Below, in pieces: positions 35,901-45,360 of a stretch of DNA of 64,000 nt. Source of the DNA: JBAYIE01 sp965279165 (GTDB lineage Bacteria > Bacteroidota > Bacteroidia > UKL13-3). Both the position numbers and the translations under genes were made by a program. Numbering within the stretch: the first letter of the stretch is position 1; every line of letters starts with the position of its first letter. The notes under the pieces are model-generated. The model was not told the DNA's origin and did not search any database. It saw only the letters and a program-made list of their open reading frames with translations. The stretch lies in NCBI GenBank assembly GCA_965279165.1, contig OZ257140.1, positions 806,001 through 870,000 on the forward strand. The letters run 5' to 3'.

Positions 35901-37581
35901 TAAGTGGCTATCTAAAATCAAACCATTTATACTTACCTATCGGTTAAATTCAATTACTAAAGGAAACCTGGAGAAAAGATTTGCTACTTTATTAAAAAAC
36001 ATCTCGATAAAGTTGGTTTCAAATTTGGAATACACCGTTAATGGCGGGGCATCTAAACTTCTTCTTCCCAATGAATTTATTAGCAATGATCAGCAAGTGC
36101 ATTTCATATGCGCAGAGCCCAGCCTATCGTTGGAGCAATTAAAGGAAACCCCAGCTTTTTGTGAAGCTTTTGCCGAGATTTTGTGCGTACTATTTGAAGT
36201 AAATGAAAACAAAGATGATTTCCGAGCAATCTTTAAAGATAAAGAACACTTAAAAGACACGCACTACTTAATTGCGACTAAACTGCTTTCTGAAAAATAC
36301 GAGGAAGCTTGCAGACTGCTTGGGGTAGCTATAACTGAAATGGAATTTTGGAAAGCAATAGCCCAAAACAAAGGAGTTGATTTCACAGAAGCAATTACAA
36401 CTACAGAGGAGCTACAATCACTTTTGCTTGCTAAATTTAATTACACACTACCGGATTATTATAACTCCGTAAATTTTGACGATTTTGATAATCAACGATC
36501 ATTTGATTTCCTAAAGGAGATTGCTTCATTCCAATATGTGTCATTAACCGAAATAAAAAATGTTTATCCGAATTTTCAAGGATTGAAGGCTTGGCATAAA
36601 TTAAAATTTCTTGATGTATCCAATACTGTTGAACCTCTTTTGAATAAAGCTTTGTGGCTATTTTATTCTGATAAAACCGAGACCGAACAAAGAGAATTTG
36701 AAACAAAAAGAAAAATCTATCACCAGAAAATAAATGCTATTGTTTTAGCTCTTGCCAATGATTACTCGTTAGACATTCAGGTTAATTATACTGAATGCTT
36801 AATTGCCCAGTTATCAGTAGATTTCAATATTAAGATAGATAAAGCGGAACTCAAAGAGGTAGTAATAGAAAATAAGTATCAGAAATTACTTGAAGAGAGT
36901 AGACTAATCGCTGTGGAATTGCCAGAAGAAATTCAAAGCTTATTGTTTTTTTCGGAGCATGAGGAATTGCTAAAAATGGAATTTTCGAAACTGGAGGAAA
37001 AAGAAGAGAAGCAGGATGATAGTTCAGCAGATGGTGCAGGAGATATGGACTCTGTTAATGTAATTACCACATCGCTACTTAAAGGCACGTTACCCCCTGT
37101 TAAGACCGGTAATCCAAATGGTCGTAAAAAAGGAGGAACTCATTCTGAAAAAGGAGACAAACTAAAAAAGAAAGCAGGGAAAAGATCTGAAAAATTAGTC
37201 AGAGATAAGTTAATAGCATTGTATCCTGAAGGAGAAGTATTCTGGATTTCCGGAAATTCTGATGACAATAAAGTAACTCTTGATGATTCTAAAGGCTACG
37301 ATATTAAATACCGAGCTAATAAAACCGATCAAGAATGGAAATATCTTGAAGTTAAATCAATTTCGGATGATAGTTTTATAATAAGTGCAAATGAAGTTAA
37401 TGTGGGTATAGAAAGAAAGGAAAACTACCATTTAGCTCTGGTGAGTGGCAAAGACATATATTTTGTCAAAGATTTTTTCCTGGACGAAGTAAGAGTAGCT
37501 GAATTTAATGTTTTGAGAAATAGTGGTTCTATTCGACCACTTGATTATGAAGTTTATTTTCAAATTGAAAAGAAGTTTTAA
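32968..37581 (+). CDS. Sacsin-type GHKL ATPase with C-terminal DUF3883 domain
   Basis: The 1537-residue protein starts with a GHKL ATPase: ELLQNADDAKT (N-box) at about residues 55-65, IANNGTPFD (G1) near 86 and GNKGLGFRS (G2) near 112. A very long middle region of unknown fold follows. Residues from about 1407 form a DUF3883 domain with GYDI then YLEVKS near 1458-1463, a restriction-like core. GHKL-DUF3883 proteins are found in several defence loci, where ATP-dependent shape change is thought to control the end domain. It lies between the nuclease-like gene and the giant helicase. Confidence 0.85.
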   Translation: MNALNKIDDTLLNAESIKQLIDENIETYKISPSRIGSDYRGEKGFTAAYNGRQLLELLQNADDAKTDKVLITLDTKNTTLSIANNGTPFDVSGLRSLMLANSSSKNKKEFIGNKGLGFRSILNWVSSVKIKTPNGILEFSPDIAKREFERLIPDEGKRKEIIANEKDLPKGEIPFAILAIPDFTKKNETQEWQTIIKLAYKKVAEKDILEQLKAITPEVLLFLNHTIQIEIAGAKELDKILVLSKEVTNGKTSLSVNGFKWNVFDSGELNLPHNADKHYRFKIAWQNDLQDKESRFATYFPTQVAIYLPCLIHATFDLDPSRNYLNKTEDNEFILKQIAVSLTTLATSELLSKNGSDWKSYRFLTPVGKSENKLLIPFFSDIETLKPKLDLCPTVGGQYKKLSEVKYYGNDFSEWAIRNNAAEYFPDLLLPIPGDIQITPKDLVAKFSLEELQQGIGNASLKLDSIRERVALIGLLLTEQFKEIIGHLFPLLLDHNKNVARTDVEVFTYKKGSIDEYQIPGYVNIAFIDDTLYNKLIEKFDLEIEKLRIGNEHLSRPLKRLIGSIVNLGSNDITDVVRNVTRAFNNKIKEQGVDINAEFKIYIGCLFNIFKKNPDRKGTLSESINLLNRNREVVPSADLFLGKEFSSGTVTELLFEGIYDNSVYLLGNEFWQLIPENSDTAFLEDFFIWLGVNKYTKFKSEVKNFSLRENDGYTPFVFDNIGWPDYEPHKFYLATSVENFDKIVLSKAFSIEKLIGWIIKDSSLHIKLDNENNGDHFEYSYGNNTRIVSSKPSYFLYQLAKAKIADDLFVDFEFAEYLGLKSINPKHQLFIDLDIETTVLDVLKKLGAKMSFNDLAIEKVYSLLNIEQLDHSKARKIYQLAFNYFKNTTTKCFDTYTKQSTTLASNNGIKKYKPTSEVYYSDNTTLPSKIIEDFWIFDFPKRSGEKQVAEYFGVKTFKDISIQINSGVSYHQAATHFNKWLSKIKPFILTYRLNSITKGNLEKRFATLLKNISIKLVSNLEYTVNGGASKLLLPNEFISNDQQVHFICAEPSLSLEQLKETPAFCEAFAEILCVLFEVNENKDDFRAIFKDKEHLKDTHYLIATKLLSEKYEEACRLLGVAITEMEFWKAIAQNKGVDFTEAITTTEELQSLLLAKFNYTLPDYYNSVNFDDFDNQRSFDFLKEIASFQYVSLTEIKNVYPNFQGLKAWHKLKFLDVSNTVEPLLNKALWLFYSDKTETEQREFETKRKIYHQKINAIVLALANDYSLDIQVNYTECLIAQLSVDFNIKIDKAELKEVVIENKYQKLLEESRLIAVELPEEIQSLLFFSEHEELLKMEFSKLEEKEEKQDDSSADGAGDMDSVNVITTSLLKGTLPPVKTGNPNGRKKGGTHSEKGDKLKKKAGKRSEKLVRDKLIALYPEGEVFWISGNSDDNKVTLDDSKGYDIKYRANKTDQEWKYLEVKSISDDSFIISANEVNVGIERKENYHLALVSGKDIYFVKDFFLDEVRVAEFNVLRNSGSIRPLDYEVYFQIEKKF

Positions 37582-37608
37582 TTAGTAATTAAAAAATATT
37601 TATAAACG

Positions 37609-40600
37609 ATGTTACCACTCCAACAAGCATACGAAGTACAACATTCCATATTGGAATATCTTAAAGCCACTTTTAGCTTTAAAGATAAGGTCGTACATGA
37701 GGCATTTTACAAGTTTGTAACCGATGCGGAAGATGGTATTTTTAAAGGACCTTATGTTTCATTGAAATTGCCATTCGTAAAAGCAAGCGAGGATGAACAC
37801 ATTCCTTTGCAAATTGCACCAGGATTTCCACCCTACGATCATCAATTTAAGGCATTTAAACGACTAACTACACAGAATAATCATAAGCCCCAATCTACAT
37901 TAGTTACAACTGGCACATCATCTGGTAAAACAGAATGTTTTTTGTACCCTATATTAGACCACTGTTATAAAAATATCGATAGAAAAGGCATTAAGGTAAT
38001 TATTCTATATCCCATGAATGCCTTGGCTACTGACCAAGCAAAGCGTTTGGCAGAAACCATTTGGGGTGATGACAGATTAAAGGGGAAAATAACAGCAGGC
38101 TTATTTATTGGTGAAGGTAAAGACAAGAAGAAGTTCCCCAAAGAAATGGGTGAAAACCACATCATCGAAAACAGGGATACCATTATTGAAAACCCACCCG
38201 ATATATTATTGACCAACTTCAAGATGTTGGACTATGCCTTATTGCGTAACAACTATCACAACCTTTGGAACTATAATTTAGAAGATCCTTCTTTACTGCA
38301 ATTCTTAGTATTGGATGAATTGCATACCTATGATGGTGCTCAGGGCACAGATGTAGCAAATCTAATCCGCAGATTAAAATTAAAATTAGGCATTGCTAAA
38401 GGGCAGGTTTGTGCAGTAGGTACTTCTGCTACTATTGGTTCAGGTGAAGATTCTATTCAACTATTGACTGAATATGCCGAAAAAGTATTTGGAGAAGCTT
38501 TTGACAAGGAAGCTATCATTACAGAAAACAGGGTATTAGTAAATGATTTTTTTGATTTGCCCGATGATAGTTTGGAAAAATACATTCCACGTCAGATTGG
38601 ATTACTGGAAAGTCGTTTAAAAGAAAATGAAACATACGCAAACTATATAGCCCGGCAGAAACGCTTATGGCAAATGCCAGATAGTATAGATGAAGTTCTG
38701 TTAGGCGAAGAACTAAAGAAGTTGAAGTTGATGAAAGATTTAATTTCATTAACAAGCAGCTATATTGTAAAACTGGATGTATTGCTCAAAAAGTTGGCAG
38801 ATGTAAATCCTGATTTCAAAAGATTAGCAGAGTGGGATGCCGATAATGAATTAAATCCTAGAGAAGAAGTAATCAATTCTTTATTGGCTTTAATAAGTGA
38901 AGCTAAAATTGGAGATGCCAAAAAATTCCCATTCCTTTATTTACAAATTCAAATTTGGATAAGAGAACTGAGTGGTGTTTTAAGAGAAATAAATGTGCAG
39001 CCAAAATTCACTTGGAAAGACAAAGTTGGTGTTAAATATGACCCTAAAGCCTTACCATCTTATTACTGTAGAGAGTGCGGTGCAAGTGGCTGGTTAGGCG
39101 TAAAAGACGATAATAAGAACCATTTCTTTCACGATCCCAATCAGGTATATGAGTACTTTTTTAGTAACCATAAGAATATTTATTTCATTAATACACCTAA
39201 CCACAAGCATATTGAAGAGTATGAACCCAACAACCAAATAAACGACTGGATGCATGTAGCTGACATGAGCTTGCATGAAAGAGAAAGCGAACATACCATT
39301 AGAATACATGCAGTAAGGAAGTTAAGGGAAACGAAGGCAAGGCATATTTGTCCGGAATGCAATACCGAAAATGCAATGGGTATTATTGGTACAAGGGTTG
39401 CAACTTTATCCTCCATAACAGTTAGCCAGGTATTGGCATCCGACCTTGACCCAAGACCGGAAAAATTTCGTAAAATATTAGCCTTCACCAATAGTGTGCA
39501 GGATGCTGCACATCAGGCTGGTTTTGTAGAAGCAAGAAACTATCGTTTTACATTCAGGGCATCATTGCAAAAAATAATTAATCAAAATCAGGGGCCTGTT
39601 CGTATTTCAGATTTGCAAAATCAATTTACAGAATATTGGAAGAATCATTCTGATTCAACCGGGCTGAATCAAGAAGAAGCGTTTTATTATCGGTTTTTCC
39701 CGGCAGACTATCATGGCAAGGCAGATATTGATATTGATTACCGTGATGCTGCAAAGAAATTTATTCCGACTTTCAAAACAGAATTTGACACCCGTATGCA
39801 TTGGGAAGTGTTGTCTGAGTTTGGTTACAATGCCATGATAGGTAGAACGCTGGAAAAATCGGGTGCATCAGCTATGAAATTTGATGAAGAAAAAATCAGG
39901 GCAATATTTCCTGCTTTGCAGGAGTGGCTGAATCAGAACAACCTTGCCATGATTGAGGAAAAAGATTTACTGCCTTTTGTAAATGGTATTTTACACAGAG
40001 TAAGAACAAGAGGTGGTATTGACCATGAATATTTAAGTAAGTTCAGAAATGCATCCTTGAAACTTTGGGATTTGAATTGGATGAGAGATAACAGACATTT
40101 TTTAAATAAAATGTTTCATCCAAGAGCAAGGTTTCCAAGATTGCTTACCACCAAAGCTCATGGCCAAGGTCTTTTAGATTCTACTTATACCAACACGAAC
40201 AATTGGTACAGGAGTTATTACCTCAAGTCGTTTCCATTAGCTTCAGGTTACCATGAACTTGTAAATGATTTCTATAAAAAATTGATAGATACATTTACTA
40301 CCATCGGTTTAATGAATAAGCTTGGTGATGAAGAAATTGAAAATTATGCCATTGAGCCAACCATAATAATGATTGAAAATAAAGTAGCCAATCATGTTTG
40401 TGATACCTGCGGTTCAAAATTATTTGTTGCAGCTTCTGATACTATTTCAATACATACAAAATGCTTGGATTATACCTGCACAGGTACTTACAGTCAAATC
40501 CAGAAAAGTAAACCCAATTATTATCAGTTGGTTTATAACCGTAATCTGTCCCCTCGTATTTATGCATCTGAACATACTAGTATTTTAGAAAGGAAGGATA

Positions 40601-43600
40601 GAGAAAACAAAGAAATTGATTTCAAAGAAAGACCGAAGTACAATTCTTTAAACACCATCGTTGCCACATCTACCTTAGAAATGGGTATTGACATTGGTAC
40701 GTTGAATACAGCCATCAATAATTCTGTTCCCCCCTTAACTTCTAATTTCCTGCAAAGGGTTGGTCGTGCAGGTCGTACATCAGGTTCAGCACTCATTACC
40801 AATTTTGCTCAAAGCAAGGCACACGATTTGTTTTATTATGGCGAGCCAAAAGATATGATGGAAGGAGAAATAGCAACACCGGGTTGCTACCTCGAAGCAA
40901 AAGATATTTTGTACCGCCACTTTCTTGCTTATTGCTTAGACAATTGGTCATCTGCTGATCCCAAGAAAAATAGTATTCCGGGCAGGTTGATTTCACTTCA
41001 ATTGTCAAGAGCAGATTTATCAGCTCCTGAATTTTTAGCCAATAGAATTATTTCTTTTATCAAAGCAAATGAAAAGCATCTCTTAGATCAATTTATTGAT
41101 TTTTATAAAGATGATTTAAAAGAAGAAAGTAAAGTATTGGATTCTCTTAAATCGTTTTTATTAGAGGAAGGATTTTACCTCAGATTGAAGTCCGTATTTA
41201 CAAAGCTCAAGGAAGAGTATAGATACATTACTCAAACGATTAAGGAAATTGATGAGGCTATTATGTTACTGCCGAATGATGAAGAAAGGAAAAACTTGGA
41301 AGCTGAGAAAAAAGCATTGTGGGGTTTAAAAAGATTATTGGATAAACGTTCAATTCTAGAGCACTTAACCAATGTAGGCTTATTGCCTAATTATGCTTTC
41401 CCAGAAACGGGTGTTACTTTAAATGCTTGGGTAAAATCGAACAAAGCAAAGGCAAGTGAAAATATTCCAACAGATAAACAATTTGAAATTGTAAGGTCTT
41501 CAAAGTCAGCTTTACGAGAGTTTGCTCCTGATAATTACTTCTATTCACAGGGCTTTAAATTTGCTATCTCTGGTTTTAATACTTATGATTGGAAGGACGT
41601 TGGTACTTTGCTTGTAAAACGTTTTTGTTCTAACTGCGACCATATCGCTGATAAAGTAACACGAATAGAAGCCCATTGCCCTAAATGTGGTGATGCTTCT
41701 TGGGCATCAGATAAAAACCAACATGTTTTTCTTAAATTAAGTGGAGTTAAATCAATGAACTTCCGTGACAAATCTTCATTGGATGATAGTTCAGATGATA
41801 GAGATTCCAATATTTACAGAGTTTCAAAACACCTTAAATTCGATAGCAAATCCTTTCAAGGTGCATGGGGTATGAAAGAAATTCCCTTTGGAATTGAGTA
41901 TGTAAAAAACGTTGATATAATTGAATTAAATCTTGGTCTTTCATCTGCCGTTAATGCCAATAAAGTTATAATTAATCAGCATGAAGATGTCCCACATCAT
42001 GGCTTTGTTACTTGCAAGCAATGTGGTAAAAGTTCTTCTAAGTTCAATCAACGTGATTACAAATTTCATTATGGCTATTGTAAGCACAAAGACAGAGAGT
42101 ATACAGGTGTTAAGGATGATGTTTTTGAGGAAGTATTCTTGTTCAGGGAAATTAAAACAGAAGCATTAAAAGTATTGCTTCCAGTGCAGGAATTTGAAAG
42201 CGAGGCAACTATAAATATGTTCAAAGCAGGCTTGGAGTTGGGTTTAAAAAAATATTACAAAGGAAATCCCCAACATTTAAGCATCATTAATTATTCAGAA
42301 TACAATGCAAAGAACAGCCGCTTCGATAAATACCTTGTGTTATACGACAATATTCCGGGTGGTACCGGCTATTTAGAAAAACTATTTACTCCTACTGATT
42401 TTACATCTGTAATATCAAAAGCATATGAAGCCATAAGAGATTGTACTTGTAAAGCTAAAGGCAAGGATGGCTGCTATCGCTGTATATACACCTACTCCAA
42501 TCAATTTATACAAGATGAACTGAGCAGGGGTAAAGCTGAAATTTTATTTAAGAAAATAGTTGACAAATCAGATGCATGGGAAAAATATACAACTGGCTTG
42601 GGGGCTTTAACCAGTGACGGTCAAATAGAGGAAAGCGAACTGGAAGATAGATTTATTAGAAGTTTAAGGAATCATCTCCAAAATCACAATCCGCAGGATA
42701 TTAAGTTTGAAGATTTTATAGAAAATGGTATTGTTAATTATAAATTTAAGATTACTTCAGGTGATTATTCTTTCTATTATATTATCAGACCTCAATATGA
42801 ATTAGGGCCAACAAACGGTGTTAAATACAACACCCGTTCTGATTTTTATATCTCACTAAGCAGTATTGAAAAAGACGGAATAGCAATCGAAGATGATGGC
42901 GTTTTATCATCAGTAAAAGGGATTGCAATCTACTTGGATGGTTATACATTCCATGCAACAGAAGAGAATTGCAGGTTCTTTGACGATTTGAAAAAACGTG
43001 TGGCAATTGTGGAATCAAATTCAATTATTAGTTGGTCACTAACATGGTCGGATATTGAAAAATTTGATGCAGTTGAAAGAGAGAATGACAATCAATCTAA
43101 AGAATTTAAAAGAGATAGCTTATTTATTGATAAAGTAAAATACAGAAGTTCTGTTGATGCTTTCCGTCAAATACTGGGCAACACATACCTTAATGATTCA
43201 TTGTTTACGTGTAAAAACTCCTTTGAAAGATTGTTGTGGCTATTATCAAATCCACTTGAAGCGAAAGCCCAAAAAAGAAAAATTGGACTAATGCTGGCAT
43301 TGCATCAACAACAATTCGGCACTCCTTCAACTGATATCGATACTATTGATGAATTACTTAATAACCCACTAAAGATCATAGACAATACATTAATGGCAAA
43401 TGACAGGGCAAATGGCAATTTTTATGTGTTACCGGAAGTTTTTATTAAAGATGACTTTGCGAAAACAAAATTGGCAGTTAAAATTCCAGACTTGTTTGTG
43501 AAGTCAAGCATTTCCGTTAACAATATTAAAGGGACTCTTGATAAACAGACTTGGGAAGGGTTCTGGCAATTGTATAATTTAATTCAAGAGCATACACTAA

Positions 43601-43614
43601 TTATTAACATTTAA
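37609..43614 (+). CDS. DEAD helicase with DUF1998 domain (DrmA-DrmB or DruE-like)
   Basis: The 2001-residue protein is a superfamily 2 helicase: TGTSSGKTE (motif I) at about residues 103-111, LDELHTYDG near 235, GTSATIGSG near 271, then ATSTLEMGIDIG near 1020 and QRVGRAGRT near 1047. Several CxxC pairs between and after the lobes suggest zinc binding. The DUF1998/MZB part has YDNIPGGTGYLEKLF near 1580 and CTCKAKGKDGCYRC near 1611. About 350 extra residues follow. In DISARM these two parts are separate (DrmA, DrmB); in Druantia DruE they are joined. It should be the DNA translocase of the system. Confidence 0.85.
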   Translation: MLPLQQAYEVQHSILEYLKATFSFKDKVVHEAFYKFVTDAEDGIFKGPYVSLKLPFVKASEDEHIPLQIAPGFPPYDHQFKAFKRLTTQNNHKPQSTLVTTGTSSGKTECFLYPILDHCYKNIDRKGIKVIILYPMNALATDQAKRLAETIWGDDRLKGKITAGLFIGEGKDKKKFPKEMGENHIIENRDTIIENPPDILLTNFKMLDYALLRNNYHNLWNYNLEDPSLLQFLVLDELHTYDGAQGTDVANLIRRLKLKLGIAKGQVCAVGTSATIGSGEDSIQLLTEYAEKVFGEAFDKEAIITENRVLVNDFFDLPDDSLEKYIPRQIGLLESRLKENETYANYIARQKRLWQMPDSIDEVLLGEELKKLKLMKDLISLTSSYIVKLDVLLKKLADVNPDFKRLAEWDADNELNPREEVINSLLALISEAKIGDAKKFPFLYLQIQIWIRELSGVLREINVQPKFTWKDKVGVKYDPKALPSYYCRECGASGWLGVKDDNKNHFFHDPNQVYEYFFSNHKNIYFINTPNHKHIEEYEPNNQINDWMHVADMSLHERESEHTIRIHAVRKLRETKARHICPECNTENAMGIIGTRVATLSSITVSQVLASDLDPRPEKFRKILAFTNSVQDAAHQAGFVEARNYRFTFRASLQKIINQNQGPVRISDLQNQFTEYWKNHSDSTGLNQEEAFYYRFFPADYHGKADIDIDYRDAAKKFIPTFKTEFDTRMHWEVLSEFGYNAMIGRTLEKSGASAMKFDEEKIRAIFPALQEWLNQNNLAMIEEKDLLPFVNGILHRVRTRGGIDHEYLSKFRNASLKLWDLNWMRDNRHFLNKMFHPRARFPRLLTTKAHGQGLLDSTYTNTNNWYRSYYLKSFPLASGYHELVNDFYKKLIDTFTTIGLMNKLGDEEIENYAIEPTIIMIENKVANHVCDTCGSKLFVAASDTISIHTKCLDYTCTGTYSQIQKSKPNYYQLVYNRNLSPRIYASEHTSILERKDRENKEIDFKERPKYNSLNTIVATSTLEMGIDIGTLNTAINNSVPPLTSNFLQRVGRAGRTSGSALITNFAQSKAHDLFYYGEPKDMMEGEIATPGCYLEAKDILYRHFLAYCLDNWSSADPKKNSIPGRLISLQLSRADLSAPEFLANRIISFIKANEKHLLDQFIDFYKDDLKEESKVLDSLKSFLLEEGFYLRLKSVFTKLKEEYRYITQTIKEIDEAIMLLPNDEERKNLEAEKKALWGLKRLLDKRSILEHLTNVGLLPNYAFPETGVTLNAWVKSNKAKASENIPTDKQFEIVRSSKSALREFAPDNYFYSQGFKFAISGFNTYDWKDVGTLLVKRFCSNCDHIADKVTRIEAHCPKCGDASWASDKNQHVFLKLSGVKSMNFRDKSSLDDSSDDRDSNIYRVSKHLKFDSKSFQGAWGMKEIPFGIEYVKNVDIIELNLGLSSAVNANKVIINQHEDVPHHGFVTCKQCGKSSSKFNQRDYKFHYGYCKHKDREYTGVKDDVFEEVFLFREIKTEALKVLLPVQEFESEATINMFKAGLELGLKKYYKGNPQHLSIINYSEYNAKNSRFDKYLVLYDNIPGGTGYLEKLFTPTDFTSVISKAYEAIRDCTCKAKGKDGCYRCIYTYSNQFIQDELSRGKAEILFKKIVDKSDAWEKYTTGLGALTSDGQIEESELEDRFIRSLRNHLQNHNPQDIKFEDFIENGIVNYKFKITSGDYSFYYIIRPQYELGPTNGVKYNTRSDFYISLSSIEKDGIAIEDDGVLSSVKGIAIYLDGYTFHATEENCRFFDDLKKRVAIVESNSIISWSLTWSDIEKFDAVERENDNQSKEFKRDSLFIDKVKYRSSVDAFRQILGNTYLNDSLFTCKNSFERLLWLLSNPLEAKAQKRKIGLMLALHQQQFGTPSTDIDTIDELLNNPLKIIDNTLMANDRANGNFYVLPEVFIKDDFAKTKLAVKIPDLFVKSSISVNNIKGTLDKQTWEGFWQLYNLIQEHTLIINI

Positions 43615-43639
43615 GAATTTTTAACCCTGTTTACTCTAT

Positions 43640-43939
43640 ATGTATTTCATAACAGAACAAGACCCTAACTATTCGATAAAAAGTTCCCGTGATCCATTAG
43701 GATTTCAGGTAGTTTGGCAAGCGGCTGGCAGAAAGCTCATACCATATCTTTCAACAGTATCAGGAAGTATTAAAGATTTTCAAATTCTGTGTTTGGCCTA
43801 TGCTATAAAGAAAGAGTTGAATATAGAAGATAAACAGTTTGAACCTTTCTTTTTGCGTTTTGAACAGATGATGGCGTATAAAGGAAGGTATAGCCATTTG
43901 TTTAAGTACTTGCCGGGTGATTTTGTTCAATTAAAATGA
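43640..43939 (+). CDS. Small operon protein, possibly a shortened form
   Basis: The 99-residue protein starts 25 bp after the helicase gene. It is rich in aromatic residues (GFQVVWQAAGRKLIPYLSTV, FFLRFEQMMAYKGRY) and has no known motif. The stop lies 6 bp before the next start. The sequence reads like the N-terminal section of a longer protein, so it may be a trimmed member of its family, but the frame after the stop does not continue it. Confidence 0.55.
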   Translation: MYFITEQDPNYSIKSSRDPLGFQVVWQAAGRKLIPYLSTVSGSIKDFQILCLAYAIKKELNIEDKQFEPFFLRFEQMMAYKGRYSHLFKYLPGDFVQLK

Positions 43940-43945
43940 AAACCA

Positions 43946-44767
43946 ATGACATCAAAACTTGAAATGATAAAGACTCTCTTTGATGAGTTCTTGCTGGAGA
44001 GCAAAGGTGAAACCGTGCATGTGGACCGAATGAAGGACAAGATGGCACTCAATGCGGATGTCTTTGAACTACAATCGCACATAATTAGCAAGTTGAAGGA
44101 ACATAAACTCAACTTGACATTGAATCCACAATTCGTGTCTAAGCACATAAAGAATAGCTTCCAACATTCTGTTGGGGCAATAAAGCAGGACGATTATTGC
44201 TTATGCTTCTTAGATTTCTTGTGTGTCAATCAAGATAGGGATATTGAATTGGTTGAACTCATCAAGGAATTTATAAACCTGCATATTGAGGAATTGACAT
44301 GGCAAGATATTGTTATTACGGCTACCGGGGTTACAAGATGTTTAACAAATATTCGCTTTGCCCTTAACCATTTGCGCGATTGGAATTTGATAGTTAAAGG
44401 TGAACGTACGTATGTTCCCACACCCTTCGGTGAAATGGTGTTTTATCAATTTCGGAAGGAGAAAGGACTTCCTGTTTTCGATGTGGAGAAGGAAGTTAAT
44501 GAACAACCTGTCCATGATCCGAACAAGTATCAGGCACTACAGATTGCGAAATTGCGATTCGCCGAATTATTCAAGCTGATAAGTAAGTTTAGTTCTACTG
44601 CAGAAGAGGGGAAACACTTGCTTAATTCATTTAAGTTATACAAAAAGTGGCAAGGAGATTCAGCAGAAATTATAGAGATAATGAGAGATATTGAAAAGTT
44701 CATTAACAACACGTGGGTTGACCATGATGGTGTTTATAGATATCACAATGAAGTAAAAAACAAGTAG
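43946..44767 (+). CDS. Operon protein with winged-helix-like segment
   Basis: The 273-residue protein is all-helical with a middle segment (about 115-160: WQDIVITATGVTRCLTNIRF, NHLRDWNLIVKGERTYVPTP) that looks like a winged helix followed by a short beta wing. No enzyme motif is visible. The 6-bp gap to the previous gene and the 27-bp gap to the next one place it in the operon. It could be a DNA- or protein-binding accessory subunit. Confidence 0.6.
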   Translation: MTSKLEMIKTLFDEFLLESKGETVHVDRMKDKMALNADVFELQSHIISKLKEHKLNLTLNPQFVSKHIKNSFQHSVGAIKQDDYCLCFLDFLCVNQDRDIELVELIKEFINLHIEELTWQDIVITATGVTRCLTNIRFALNHLRDWNLIVKGERTYVPTPFGEMVFYQFRKEKGLPVFDVEKEVNEQPVHDPNKYQALQIAKLRFAELFKLISKFSSTAEEGKHLLNSFKLYKKWQGDSAEIIEIMRDIEKFINNTWVDHDGVYRYHNEVKNK

Positions 44768-44794
44768 GAAATAAATTCTAATAAGTTAACCAGC

Positions 44795-45337
44795 ATGTTA
44801 TTAATTGAACAGTTGCGAGAAGAACACAAAGTAACCCATGAAGCATTTGAGATGCTATCGGACACATTACGAAAAATAGAAGATGGTGATAAGGAAGAAA
44901 AAATAGAAAGAGGATCCAGAGTCACCATTCTATTCGACAATTCTACTTCTCAGGATGGTAGAGTAGTATTCATAAAGCCTGATGGAATATTACAGATTAG
45001 TCGAGACGGCTATAAAGGCCTTATTAATATTTCTCCTGATAAAGTAGTGCACTTATCTGTGGGATCATATGGAAAAATGGAAAAGAAAAAATGGTTGCTA
45101 GAGCAACGGTTAAAAGAGATAGAAGACGAGTTAACAACTCTTGGTCAAGGAATTGAAAAGGCAAGACAAGTTATACAGAGTCAAGCATTTTTTGATTGGT
45201 ATAAGGATTCTGGTTTGGTTAAGAATTTACCTTATAATAGTCTTTTACAAGGAGATGCGGTCTTTATTATCGCTGCTGCTAGTGAGTTTCTAAAGGTCTT
45301 GAAGGCAAATTTTTTAAGTCGAAATTTTCCATCGTAA
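44795..45337 (+). CDS. Coiled-coil operon protein with small beta-barrel-like core
   Basis: The 180-residue protein has two charged helical stretches: residues 1-45, and about 88-125 (KKKWLLEQRLKEIEDELTTL). Between them is a strand-rich segment (GSRVTILFD, DGRVVFIKPDGILQISR, GYKGLINISPDKVV), an SH3/OB-like pattern. The layout recalls small tethering proteins. No family is recognised. It is the last intact gene of the operon. Confidence 0.55.
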   Translation: MLLIEQLREEHKVTHEAFEMLSDTLRKIEDGDKEEKIERGSRVTILFDNSTSQDGRVVFIKPDGILQISRDGYKGLINISPDKVVHLSVGSYGKMEKKKWLLEQRLKEIEDELTTLGQGIEKARQVIQSQAFFDWYKDSGLVKNLPYNSLLQGDAVFIIAAASEFLKVLKANFLSRNFPS

Positions 45338-45360
45338 ATATATTTCAACTATTTAATAAT